From: Acetatifactor sp.
GTDB taxonomy: Bacteria > Bacillota > Clostridia > Lachnospirales > Lachnospiraceae
NCBI GenBank assembly: GCA_016303085.1
Contig: JAEDMI010000106.1
Location: 1-8,319 of the forward strand
Direction of reading: 5' to 3'
Length of the DNA: 8,319 nucleotides
This document shows, piece by piece, positions 1 to 6,686 of the stretch. Each line of letters begins with the position of its first letter. Position 1 is the stretch's first letter. The notes under the pieces are model-generated. The model had not been told where the DNA came from and did not search any database. It worked only from the letters and a program-made list of their open reading frames with translations. A program made the position numbers and the translations under genes.

Positions 1-1098
1 ATTGTGCTTAGAGAGCGTATTTTCGGAGATATTCATCCAATCAGGATTGTCCCCGAGAGCGTGGAGAACTCTTATAAAATCGACTATATCCGCGAGGCAT
101 GCCTTGCTGCAAGGGAATACAGTGACGAGATTTCCCAGGTAACCGGAAGCTTTCTGGAGGTGGATCACAAGATACTCATTGCTACCAGCGAAGGTCTTCT
201 GACACAGGACAGACAGGTTCGTACCAGAGTGAATGTGACTTCCATAGCCAGCGACGGCAGCGAGAATCAGACGGGCTCCGTCAGTCCAGGTGCCAGAAAG
301 GGATTGGAGCTTTTTGAGGACTTTGACCCGAAGGAACTGGGCAGAAAGGCATCCAAGCAGGCTGTCACCATGCTGCATGCGGGGTATATCAATGCGGGCG
401 TGATGCCTGTAGCCATTGAAAACGGTTTTGGCGGTGTTATTTTCCATGAGGCCTGCGGACATTCTCTGGAGGCATCCGGCGTTGCATTGGGGCAGTCACA
501 ATTCTGCGGAAAACTTGGACAGCAGATTGCAAATACAAAAGTCACTGCTATCGATGACGGTACCATTCCCAATGGATGGGGCTCTGTGAACATCGATGAT
601 GAGGGAACTCCCGCACAGAAAAAGGTACTGATTGACAAGGGTATTTTGAAGAGTTACATGATTGATAAGCTGAACGGCAGACGTATGGGCATGGAGTCCA
701 CAGGAAGCTCCAGACGTCAGAGTTACCTGTATGTACCTACTTCCAGAATGACCAATACTTATATTGCAGCAGGTGAGGACAGAGATGAGGATATCATTTC
801 GTCCATAGAGTACGGACTTTACGCCAAGGAGATGGGCGGCGGTTCCGTAAATCCCGTTACCGGACAGTTCAATTTCTCGGTTCGCGAGGGGTATGTGATA
901 AGAAACGGTAAAATCTGTGAGCCTGTCCGCGGAGCCAGCCTTGTGGGCAAGGGCTCTGAGGTGATTATGAACATTGATATGGTGGGTAAGAATGTAGCCA
1001 GAGCGCAGGGTATGTGCGGTGCTTCTTCGGGAAGCATTCCTACCGATGTGGGACAGCCGTTGATTCGTGTATCATCCATCACTGTGGGCGGACGCTAA
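1..1098 (+). CDS. tldD: TldD metalloprotease subunit, 5'-truncated by window edge
   Basis: Catalytic subunit of the TldD/TldE heterodimeric zinc metalloprotease, a cytoplasmic enzyme that in E. coli cleaves unfolded peptides, helps mature microcin B17 and degrades the antitoxin CcdA. The frame is open from base 1, and about 365 codons are present. TldD proteins are usually about 460-480 residues, so roughly 100 N-terminal residues lie outside the window and the GTG at position 4 is not the real start. The zinc motif HEACGH (HExxxH) is encoded at 445-462. A cysteine codon at 1015-1017, in the MCG stretch before the family's C-terminal VGQP and TVGG segments, is the likely third zinc ligand. 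The next gene is its partner tldE, 135 bases downstream on the same strand. The family assignment is firm; the physiological substrate in this organism cannot be inferred. Confidence 0.95.
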   Translation: MVLRERIFGDIHPIRIVPESVENSYKIDYIREACLAAREYSDEISQVTGSFLEVDHKILIATSEGLLTQDRQVRTRVNVTSIASDGSENQTGSVSPGARKGLELFEDFDPKELGRKASKQAVTMLHAGYINAGVMPVAIENGFGGVIFHEACGHSLEASGVALGQSQFCGKLGQQIANTKVTAIDDGTIPNGWGSVNIDDEGTPAQKKVLIDKGILKSYMIDKLNGRRMGMESTGSSRRQSYLYVPTSRMTNTYIAAGEDRDEDIISSIEYGLYAKEMGGGSVNPVTGQFNFSVREGYVIRNGKICEPVRGASLVGKGSEVIMNIDMVGKNVARAQGMCGASSGSIPTDVGQPLIRVSSITVGGR

Positions 1099-1100
1099 CA

Positions 1101-1160
1101 AGGTGAAAAGAGTTTCTAAAGCATCAAAGTACGATGCTTAAGAAACTCTAAATTTCACCT
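1101..1160. repeat. 60-base near-palindrome (long hairpin) after tldD
   Basis: The left arm begins AGGTGAAA-AGAGTTTCT and runs to AAGCATC. The right arm begins GATGCTT and runs through AGAAACTCT to TTTCACCT. Together they give about 24 paired bases, broken by one mismatch and a three-base bulge, around a seven-base loop (AAAGTAC). No T-run follows, so it is not a normal intrinsic terminator. It starts two bases after the tldD stop codon. It could be a REP- or MITE-like palindromic unit, or an RNA structure that tunes tldD and tldE mRNA levels. The pairing is visible directly; the function is unknown. Confidence 0.7.
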
Positions 1161-1162
1161 GA

Positions 1163-1187
1163 AAGAATGTCTCGTTGAGACATTCTT
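1163..1187. repeat. Perfect 11-bp hairpin between tldD and tldE
   Basis: AAGAATGTCTC (1163-1173) is the exact reverse complement of GAGACATTCTT (1177-1187), with a three-base GTT loop. It begins two bases after the end of the 60-base palindrome, so the two form a tandem pair. It is not followed by a T-run. Confidence 0.65.
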
Positions 1188-1205
1188 CCGGAAGTTGCAA
1201 ACATA

Positions 1206-1218
1206 GCCGCGGAGCGGC
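1206..1218 (+). other. Small GC hairpin just upstream of the tldE ribosome binding site
   Basis: GCCGC (1206-1210) pairs with GCGGC (1214-1218) around GGA. This third consecutive stem in the tldD-tldE gap ends seven bases before the tldE GAGGT ribosome binding site (1225-1229). It could influence translation start, but five base pairs also occur by chance. Confidence 0.35.
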
Positions 1219-1233
1219 AGAAATGAGGTAAAT

Positions 1234-2577
1234 ATGACATACCAGGAATTTAAAAAAGCGGTAATCGGCATTTCCGAGGAACTGCAGGTTGCCGACTATG
1301 AACTTTATTATACAGAGAGTGAGTCTACTTCTGTGGATACCTTTAAGCAGGAGGTAAACGAGTACAGCACCGACAGCAGCATGGGTGTCTGCTACCGCTG
1401 TATCAAGGACGGAAAGGCAGGCTATGCCTCCGCTGAGAATCTGACGGAGGAGGAAGCAAGGTCTCTGGTACTCCGTGCACTGGAAAATGTGAAGTCCATC
1501 GAGAGCGAGGAGGAGTCCTTTATTCATGAAAAGGGCGATACTTATCAGGTGCTGTCGGAGGATAACGGTAAAGAGCCGTCCGGTGCTGAACTGGTGGAAA
1601 ACGCGCTTGCTCTGCAAAAGGAAATATATGCTGCGGACTCCCGTGTGGCAGACGGCACTCAGAGCTATGTGGCTTACGGCAGATCAAGTTATGCACTCTG
1701 TAATTCAAAGGGGCTTGATTTGGAAGACAAATCCTCCTATGCACTTTGCATGGCTGTGGCACTTGTGTCCGACGGGGAAGAAATGTATAACGGATTCGAG
1801 GATAAGGACGGCAGTCTTGAAAACTTTGACCTGAAGAAGATTGCAGCCAAAGCGGTGGAGAATGCCATAGCAACCATCGGCGCGGGAAGCGTGCCCAGCG
1901 GCAAATACAACATTGTGTTCACGGGCAAGGCTTTCGCTCAGCTTCTGACCACTTATGACTCCGTATTCTCCGCAGAAGCAGCCCAGAAGGGAATGTCTCT
2001 GTTAAAGGATAAAGAAGGCGAAAAGATTGCTGCGGATATCGTGACGATTATTGATGACCCGATGTATAAGGACAGTACTGTCAAGAGAACCTTTGACGGA
2101 GAGGGCGTTGCAACCTACAAGAAGAATGTTATTGAAAACGGTACTTTGAAGACTTTGCTGCATAATCTGAGTACTGCGGCAAAAGCAGGGGTAAAGTCCA
2201 CCGGAAACGGGCAGAAGGCTTCCTATGCGTCCAATGTGGGTGTCGGCCCCTTCACTTTTTATCTGAAACCTGTGGAAGGAAATGAAGAAGAACTGCTGGC
2301 AGTTGCCGGAAACGGCATCTGCATCAAGGATGTATCCGGTCTTCACGCGGGTGCGAACCCTATCACGGGAGATTTTTCTCTTCTGGCGGAAGGTTACCGT
2401 TTTGAGAATGGTCAAAGGACAGTGCCTGTGAAAAATATCACGGTTTCCGGAAACTTTTTTACCGTTTTGAAGGAAATCGAGAAGATTGGTACAGATTTGA
2501 AGTTTATCAGGTCTATGGGCGGCAAATGCGGCTCTCCCTCCGTGCTGGTGAGAGATATGACCATTGCAGGCGAATAA
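1234..2577 (+). CDS. tldE: TldE/PmbA, non-catalytic partner of TldD
   Basis: A 447-residue protein of the TldD/PmbA family, close to the usual full length of about 450. It has no HExxxH motif, which is normal for TldE: in the E. coli heterodimer the zinc and catalysis belong to TldD, while TldE completes the substrate channel. Recognisable features are the N-terminal region DYELYYTES, the middle segment around SGKYNIVFTG, the GLHAGANPITGDFS segment near residue 370 that matches the NPVTGQFNFS region of TldD, and a C-terminus ending in the SMGGKCGSPSVLV block. The ATG is preceded by GAGGT (1225-1229) four bases upstream. The gene follows tldD and is probably co-transcribed with it across a hairpin-rich spacer. 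The stop is a double TAA TAA. It is also known as pmbA. Confidence 0.94.
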   Translation: MTYQEFKKAVIGISEELQVADYELYYTESESTSVDTFKQEVNEYSTDSSMGVCYRCIKDGKAGYASAENLTEEEARSLVLRALENVKSIESEEESFIHEKGDTYQVLSEDNGKEPSGAELVENALALQKEIYAADSRVADGTQSYVAYGRSSYALCNSKGLDLEDKSSYALCMAVALVSDGEEMYNGFEDKDGSLENFDLKKIAAKAVENAIATIGAGSVPSGKYNIVFTGKAFAQLLTTYDSVFSAEAAQKGMSLLKDKEGEKIAADIVTIIDDPMYKDSTVKRTFDGEGVATYKKNVIENGTLKTLLHNLSTAAKAGVKSTGNGQKASYASNVGVGPFTFYLKPVEGNEEELLAVAGNGICIKDVSGLHAGANPITGDFSLLAEGYRFENGQRTVPVKNITVSGNFFTVLKEIEKIGTDLKFIRSMGGKCGSPSVLVRDMTIAGE

Positions 2578-2580
2578 TAA

Positions 2581-2585
2581 GGAGG
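2581..2585 (+). promoter_or_regulatory. Ribosome binding site fixing a TTG start for the ATPase gene
   Basis: GGAGG lies seven bases upstream of TTG at 2593-2595. The peptide that follows (MTFHHVTIRETLEELGSDI) matches the usual P2A ATPase N-terminus. This shows that the original start codon survives although the gene is broken about 95 bases further on. The site lies directly after the tldE stop codons, so the ATPase was probably translated from the tld transcript. Confidence 0.7.
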
Positions 2586-2592
2586 TAGGCAC

Positions 2593-5109
2593 TTGACATT
2601 TCATCATGTAACCATTCGGGAGACTTTGGAAGAGTTGGGGTCTGATATTACAGGCGGACTGACGGAAGAACGTGCGCAGGAGATACGCAACCGCTGCGGT
2701 GGTTTCCTTCGTCATTGCATGTGTGGAAGGGGAACTAAAGGAATTTTTTGAACCGGTACTGATTTTGCTGATTGTTGTCCTTAATGCCGTTATGGGCGTC
2801 ATGCAGGAGAGCAGGGCGGAAAAAGCACTGGATGCGTTGAAGAGCCTGTCGGCGCCTCACGCACGTGTTATTCGTGACGGGACAGAAAGGGTGATTGACG
2901 CAGTACTGCTGGTTCCCGGTGACATCATCCGTCTGGAAGCGGGAGATTTTGTTCCTGCCGATGCAAGGCTTTTACGAAGCGTCAGTCTGAAAAGTGGGAA
3001 TCCGCGTTGACAGGAGAATCTGTGCCCTCAGAGAAGGACGCGGAAGCTCTGGTCCCCGAAACTGCACCGCTGGGGGACCGCAGCAACATGGTGTTTTCGG
3101 GCTGCTCCGTCACTTACGGAACGGCTGTTGCGGTGGTTACGGCGACCGGTATGGATACGGAAATGGGCAAGATAGCCAATCTCCTGAACAATGAGGAGGA
3201 CGGACAGACGCCTTTGCAGAAAAAACTGGCGCAGCTGGGTAAATATCTGGGTGTGATGGCATTGGTAGCCTGTGCGATTATCTTTGTGGTGGGCATTGCA
3301 AACGGCATTCCCGCTCTGGAAATCTTTATGACTGCCGTTTCCTTGGCGGTATCTGCCATCCCGGAGGGACTTCCGGCTATCGTTACCATTGTGCTTTCTA
3401 TCGGAGTACAGCGGATGGTAAAGAAAAATGCCATTATCCGCCGTCTGCCTGCAGTTGAAACTCTGGGCAGTGCCTCCGTTATCTGCTCAGACAAGACCGG
3501 AACTCTGACACAGAACCGTATGACGCTGGTTAAGGCTTATCTGGACGGAACTGACAGAACAGAAGAAATTACCACCCGGAATTCCGAGGGTGTCCGCAGG
3601 CTGCTGACTTATGGAGTTCTCTGCTGTGACGGTACCGTCGTGTTCCACGGCAAGGAGGAGCAACATATCGGTGACCCCACTGAAACAGCCATTGTTCTTG
3701 CTGCCCATCGTAACGGGATGCCCAAGGATGAACTGAACAGGGAATATCCCCGGCTGGCAGAGATACCCTTTGATTCCGACCGTAAGCTGATGACCACTGT
3801 CAACCGCATTGACGGAAAAAATGTGGTCATTGTTAAGGGTGCGTTTGACGTCATGGCATCCCGTTGCATTGCAGGCAATCTGGAAGCTGCAAAGCGGGTG
3901 AACGATGAAATGAGCCGGGATGCATTGCGTGTTCTGGCTGTTGCCTGCAAGGAGATAGAAACCGTTCCTCAAGAACCGACTTCCGATGAGTTGGAAAACG
4001 GGTTGATCTTTCTGGGGCTTGTGGGTATGATTGATCCGCCCAGACCGGAGGCAAAAGCGGCAGTGGCTACCTGTTTAAAAGCGGGAATTAAACCTGTCAT
4101 GATTACCGGCGACCATGTGGTAACCGCTTCGGCTATCGCCAGGGAGTTGGGAATCCTACAAGGGAACGATAAGTCCATTACCGGTGCAGAACTGGATGCA
4201 ATGACTGATTCGGAGCTGGATGCACAGGTGGAAGGCATCAGTGTCTATGCACGTGTTTCTCCCGAAAATAAAATCCGTATTGTCAAGGCATGGCAGCGCA
4301 AGGGGCAGGTAGTTTCCATGACAGGTGACGGAGTAAACGATGCTCCGGCTCTGAAGGCGGCTGACATCGGCTGTGCTATGGGAATTACCGGAACCGATGT
4401 GGCTAAAGGTGCGGCTGATATGACTCTGACTGATGATAACTTTGCAACCATTGTGGACGCTGTCCGTGAAGGCCGGGGTATTTATGCGAATATTAAAAAG
4501 GTAGTGGGTTTCCTGCTGGGCACGAATATCGGCGAGGTCATCACAGTCTTTGTGGCAATGCTTTTATGGCACAAATCGCCGCTTTTATCCATGCAGCTTC
4601 TGTGGATTAATCTGGTTACAGACAGCCTGCCCGCCGTTGCGCTGGGTATGGAGCCGGTGGAGGAAGGGATTATGGACTGCAAGCCAAAGCCAAAGGACGA
4701 GAGCCTGTTTGCTCACGGCTTCGGAATTCGGATTGCCCTGCAGGGAGTTATGTTCGGCGTGCTGGCTTTACTTGCTTTTTATATCGGCGAAAGAATAACC
4801 GGCTGCGTGGAAGGCGGTCAGACCCTGACTTTTATGGTTTTATCACTCTCACAGGTGGTTCAGGCCTTTAATATGCGTTCCAATCGTTCCTTATTCAAAA
4901 TCGGTGTGTTTACCAACCGAAAACTGAATGGAGCGGCGCTTGTGTCTGTTGCGCTTGTGTTGCTTGTGCTGTTTACGCCTCTGTCCGTGCTGTTTGGTCT
5001 GATATGGCTTCCTGCAAGACTGTATCTGATTGGTCTGGGACTGATTTTCGTTCCGGTTTTGGTGATGGAATTGTCAAAAGCCTGTGGACTGATTAAGCAT
5101 CAGCACTAA
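2593..5109 (+). pseudogene. Broken P2A-type calcium-transporting ATPase gene (two lesions)
   Basis: Three pieces of one P-type ATPase lie in order but in different frames. Piece 1 (2593 to about 2690) is the N-terminal cytoplasmic segment, ending in the TEERAQEI helix; left in frame it stops at TGA 2749-2751. Piece 2 (about 2693-2997) resumes within TM1 (AAVVSFVIACVEG), continues through TM2 (VLILLIVVLNAVMGV) and QESRAEKALDAL, and reaches the start of the actuator domain before stopping at 3008-3010. Piece 3 (2998-5109) carries the rest. At the first junction (2686-2698) roughly 30-35 residues expected in this family (the YGxN segment, the basic linker and most of TM1) are absent, with a frame change. 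At the second (2996-2998) the sequence fits loss of one base from a GAG GAA pair (SLKSEESALTGES became SLKSG). With the missing part restored, the protein would be about 870 residues, normal for the family. It should not make a full-length pump unless the assembly is wrong. Confidence 0.82.
3007..5109 (+). CDS. Intact 700-codon 3' fragment of the calcium ATPase
   Basis: This is the long open part of the broken gene. It opens at a TTG that encodes Leu of the actuator motif LTGES, so it is unlikely to be a natural start, and no ribosome binding site is placed for it. Residue numbers here count from that TTG. The calcium-site signatures are PEGLP in TM4 (119-123; Glu120 matches SERCA Glu309), NIGE in TM5 (Asn507, Glu510; SERCA Asn768 and Glu771) and NLVTD in TM6 (Asn535, Asp539; SERCA Asn796 and Asp800). 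Catalysis is represented by DKTGT with phosphorylated Asp162, KGAFDVM of the nucleotide-binding domain, the DPPRPE hinge, MITGD and TGDGVNDAP. Further hydrophobic segments fill the C-terminal 200 residues (TM7-10). If expressed alone it would lack TM1-2 and half the actuator domain and could not pump. The domain content supports Ca2+ rather than heavy metal or K+ as the ancestral substrate. Confidence 0.6.
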   Translation: MTGESVPSEKDAEALVPETAPLGDRSNMVFSGCSVTYGTAVAVVTATGMDTEMGKIANLLNNEEDGQTPLQKKLAQLGKYLGVMALVACAIIFVVGIANGIPALEIFMTAVSLAVSAIPEGLPAIVTIVLSIGVQRMVKKNAIIRRLPAVETLGSASVICSDKTGTLTQNRMTLVKAYLDGTDRTEEITTRNSEGVRRLLTYGVLCCDGTVVFHGKEEQHIGDPTETAIVLAAHRNGMPKDELNREYPRLAEIPFDSDRKLMTTVNRIDGKNVVIVKGAFDVMASRCIAGNLEAAKRVNDEMSRDALRVLAVACKEIETVPQEPTSDELENGLIFLGLVGMIDPPRPEAKAAVATCLKAGIKPVMITGDHVVTASAIARELGILQGNDKSITGAELDAMTDSELDAQVEGISVYARVSPENKIRIVKAWQRKGQVVSMTGDGVNDAPALKAADIGCAMGITGTDVAKGAADMTLTDDNFATIVDAVREGRGIYANIKKVVGFLLGTNIGEVITVFVAMLLWHKSPLLSMQLLWINLVTDSLPAVALGMEPVEEGIMDCKPKPKDESLFAHGFGIRIALQGVMFGVLALLAFYIGERITGCVEGGQTLTFMVLSLSQVVQAFNMRSNRSLFKIGVFTNRKLNGAALVSVALVLLVLFTPLSVLFGLIWLPARLYLIGLGLIFVPVLVMELSKACGLIKHQH

Positions 5110-5139
5110 AGAAGACGGTTTGCAAGTTTTTTGCTTCTC

Positions 5140-5216
5140 ATACCCCGTATGCTCTTTGCAGCGGGGTATAATTGTAGGTTTTTTTATACCCCACCCGCTT
5201 TTTGCCGGGAGGTATA
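5140..5216 (+). terminator. Double hairpin with alternative pairing after the ATPase gene
   Basis: Four complementary arms lie 31 bases after the ATPase stop. Arm 1 is ATACCCCG (5140-5147) and arm 2 is CGGGGTAT (5162-5169), a perfect 8-bp stem followed nine bases later by seven T (5179-5185). Arm 3 (5185-5197) begins TATACCCC, and arm 4 is CGGGAGGTATA (5206-5216). Arms 3 and 4 form a second, imperfect stem. Arm 2 can instead pair with arm 3 (GGGGTATA 5163-5170 with TATACCCC 5185-5192). It probably ends the tld-ATPase transcript, though the T-run is set further from the stem than is typical, and the alternative pairing leaves a regulatory role possible. Confidence 0.5.
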
Positions 5217-5288
5217 CCGACTTAATTCAAAGAGGATGATATTTTGATTACCGGTGGAAAGGTTAATGATTTGTTTATACTTATTTAA

Positions 5289-5316
5289 TTGTATTTCGTC
5301 AATAAGCGTGTACAAT
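5289..5316 (+). promoter_or_regulatory. Candidate promoter for the zinc-ribbon / DUF5685 / J-protein genes
   Basis: A weak -35 TTGTAT (5289-5294) and a good -10 TACAAT (5311-5316) are separated by 16 bases in an AT-rich stretch. Transcription would begin near 5323, giving a leader of about 50 bases before the ATG at 5376. It lies after the terminator-like hairpins and before the first gene of the cluster, where a promoter is expected. Confidence 0.45.
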
Positions 5317-5375
5317 AAAATCTATGAACAAGAGGCAGACTGTCATGAAAGGACAGCTGTGGTACGGAGGCGGCG

Positions 5376-5768
5376 ATGAGAGAAAAATTGCAACGATTTA
5401 TGTGGGGCAGATACGGCAGTGACCAGTTGAACAGATTTCTGATGATACTTGTATTAGTCCTTCTCGTGCTGTCCATGATTTTCAGAGGCCCCTTTTATTT
5501 CCTTGCGCTTGCGGCACTGATTTATTCTTATTTTCGTATGTTCTCCAGAAATATAGCGAAGCGCTCCGCGGAGAACCAGTGGTATCTGAGAAAGTCCATG
5601 AAGGTCAGAGGCTTCTTTCAGAAAAAGAAGCGGGAGCTGTCCCAGCTGAAACAGTATCACATTTACAAGTGTCCAAACTGTAAGCAGAAGATTCGCGTCC
5701 CCAGAGGCAGGGGACGGATTGCCATAACCTGTAGGAAATGCGGCACGGAATTTGTAAAAAAGAGTTGA
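5376..5768 (+). CDS. Small two-TM membrane protein with C-terminal zinc ribbon
   Basis: A 130-residue protein of unknown function. Residues about 18-36 and 38-55 form two closely spaced hydrophobic segments (LMILVLVLLVLSMIF, then FYFLALAALIYSYF), giving a membrane hairpin. A very basic stretch follows (about 57-95), then a four-cysteine zinc ribbon: CPNC at 99-102 and CRKC at 119-122, separated by an Arg-rich loop. The positive-inside rule suggests that the basic part and the ribbon face the cytoplasm. The ATG has GGAGG (5366-5370) five bases upstream. It is the first gene of the cluster, and the DUF5685 gene starts nine bases after its stop. The ribbon could bind RNA, DNA or protein, or anchor the neighbouring J-protein at the membrane; nothing in the sequence decides between these. 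Confidence 0.85.
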   Translation: MREKLQRFMWGRYGSDQLNRFLMILVLVLLVLSMIFRGPFYFLALAALIYSYFRMFSRNIAKRSAENQWYLRKSMKVRGFFQKKKRELSQLKQYHIYKCPNCKQKIRVPRGRGRIAITCRKCGTEFVKKS

Positions 5769-5777
5769 GGTTAGGAA

Positions 5778-6647
5778 ATGTTCGGATATATTATTATCAA
5801 TAAAGCCGAAATGAAATTTAAGGAATTTGATGTCTATCATTCTTACTACTGCGGCATTTGCCGGGATTTAAAGAGAAAGTACGGGACATCGGGACAGATT
5901 TCTTTAAGCTATGACATGACCTTCCTCGCCATATTGCTTACCGGGTTGTATGAACCGGAGACGAATGTGGGGAGCTGCAAGTGTATCGCCCATCCCTTTG
6001 AGAACCATGAGACACGGAACAATATTTTCACGGAATATGCAGCGGATATGAATGCCCTGCTTGCATATTATAAGTGCAGAGACGACTGGGAGGATGAAAA
6101 AAAGCTGTGGAAACTTATCTATGGCAGAATCCTGGAGGGAAAGACAGGGAAGCAGCTACAGGTATATTCGGAGAAACTGAGAAAAATCAGTCTCTACATG
6201 CAGGATTTTTCGGAGGCGGAGCAATCGGAGAATGCAGATATTGATACGCTGGCGGGACTGTTCGGAAAAGTTATGGCGGAAATCGTCACACCCAGGGAGG
6301 ACGAGTGGTCGGAAAATCTGCGCACACTGGGATTTTTCCTAGGAAAATTTATTTATCTCTGCGATGCCTATGAGGATGTGGAGAAGGATATCAAAAAGGG
6401 AACCTTCAATCCCCTAAAGCGCAGGTATGAAAGCCCTGATTTTGAGGAGGAGTGCAAGACTATCCTCATGATGATGATGTCAGAATGTTGCAGGGAGTTT
6501 GAAAAGCTGCCTATTCTTGAAAACGTGGAGATTCTGAGAAACATTCTCTACTCCGGCGTGTGGTGTCGCTATGAGGCTGTGCACGAGAAACGGATGGAAA
6601 AATTGCAGGGAGCCGTCAGTGCAGAATCGGTCAGTGAGAACGAATGA
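5778..6647 (+). CDS. DUF5685 family protein
   Basis: A 289-residue, mainly helical protein that I recognise as DUF5685-like from its N-terminal pattern YHSYYCGICRDLKRKYG; the function of the family is unknown to me. Visible features include cysteines at 25, 28, 67 and 69 with His72 (CxxC, then CxCxxH), which could form a metal site. YDMTFL lies at 45-50. An acidic helix DAYEDVEKD (196-204) followed by GTFNPL recalls the second Asp-rich motif of squalene/phytoene synthase-type enzymes (DxxxD, then G-x-x-Y-L-P), but this likeness is only by eye. There is no signal peptide or clear membrane segment. The ATG at 5778 follows the zinc-ribbon stop by nine bases, with only weak purine-rich ribosome binding sequence (TTGAGGTTAGGAA) overlapping that stop. 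The J-protein gene begins 39 bases downstream, so the three genes probably form one operon and act in one process. Confidence 0.8.
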   Translation: MFGYIIINKAEMKFKEFDVYHSYYCGICRDLKRKYGTSGQISLSYDMTFLAILLTGLYEPETNVGSCKCIAHPFENHETRNNIFTEYAADMNALLAYYKCRDDWEDEKKLWKLIYGRILEGKTGKQLQVYSEKLRKISLYMQDFSEAEQSENADIDTLAGLFGKVMAEIVTPREDEWSENLRTLGFFLGKFIYLCDAYEDVEKDIKKGTFNPLKRRYESPDFEEECKTILMMMMSECCREFEKLPILENVEILRNILYSGVWCRYEAVHEKRMEKLQGAVSAESVSENE

Positions 6648-6686
6648 AGGTGAGAATAAGCGCGGAATACGCGGAATGAGGTAACT

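Noticed and set aside
1234..2577. Loss of the zinc motif in tldE read as gene decay
   Set aside because: TldE/PmbA proteins naturally lack HExxxH, and the frame is full length and intact.
2002..2802. Antisense open frame of 266 codons across tldE and the start of the ATPase
   Set aside because: It lies opposite well-supported TldE coding sequence, has no recognisable domain or ribosome binding site, and reads as a shadow of the + strand codons.
2990..3012. Programmed frameshift joining ATPase pieces 2 and 3
   Set aside because: There is no slippery heptamer (only four A before GTGGG), and the larger upstream deletion would still block a full-length protein. A one-base loss is simpler.
5341..5362. 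CTGTC/GACAG hairpin before the zinc-ribbon ribosome binding site
   Set aside because: Only five base pairs in a short leader; expected by chance.
5323..5421. Short ORF starting ATG AAC AAG upstream of the zinc-ribbon gene
   Set aside because: It is about 32 codons, overlaps the zinc-ribbon start in another frame, has no ribosome binding site, and would begin almost at the transcription start.
6659..6678. Short direct repeat CGCGGAATA/CGCGGAATG before the J-protein gene
   Set aside because: Two copies of about eight bases, too short to separate from chance or to name as an element.
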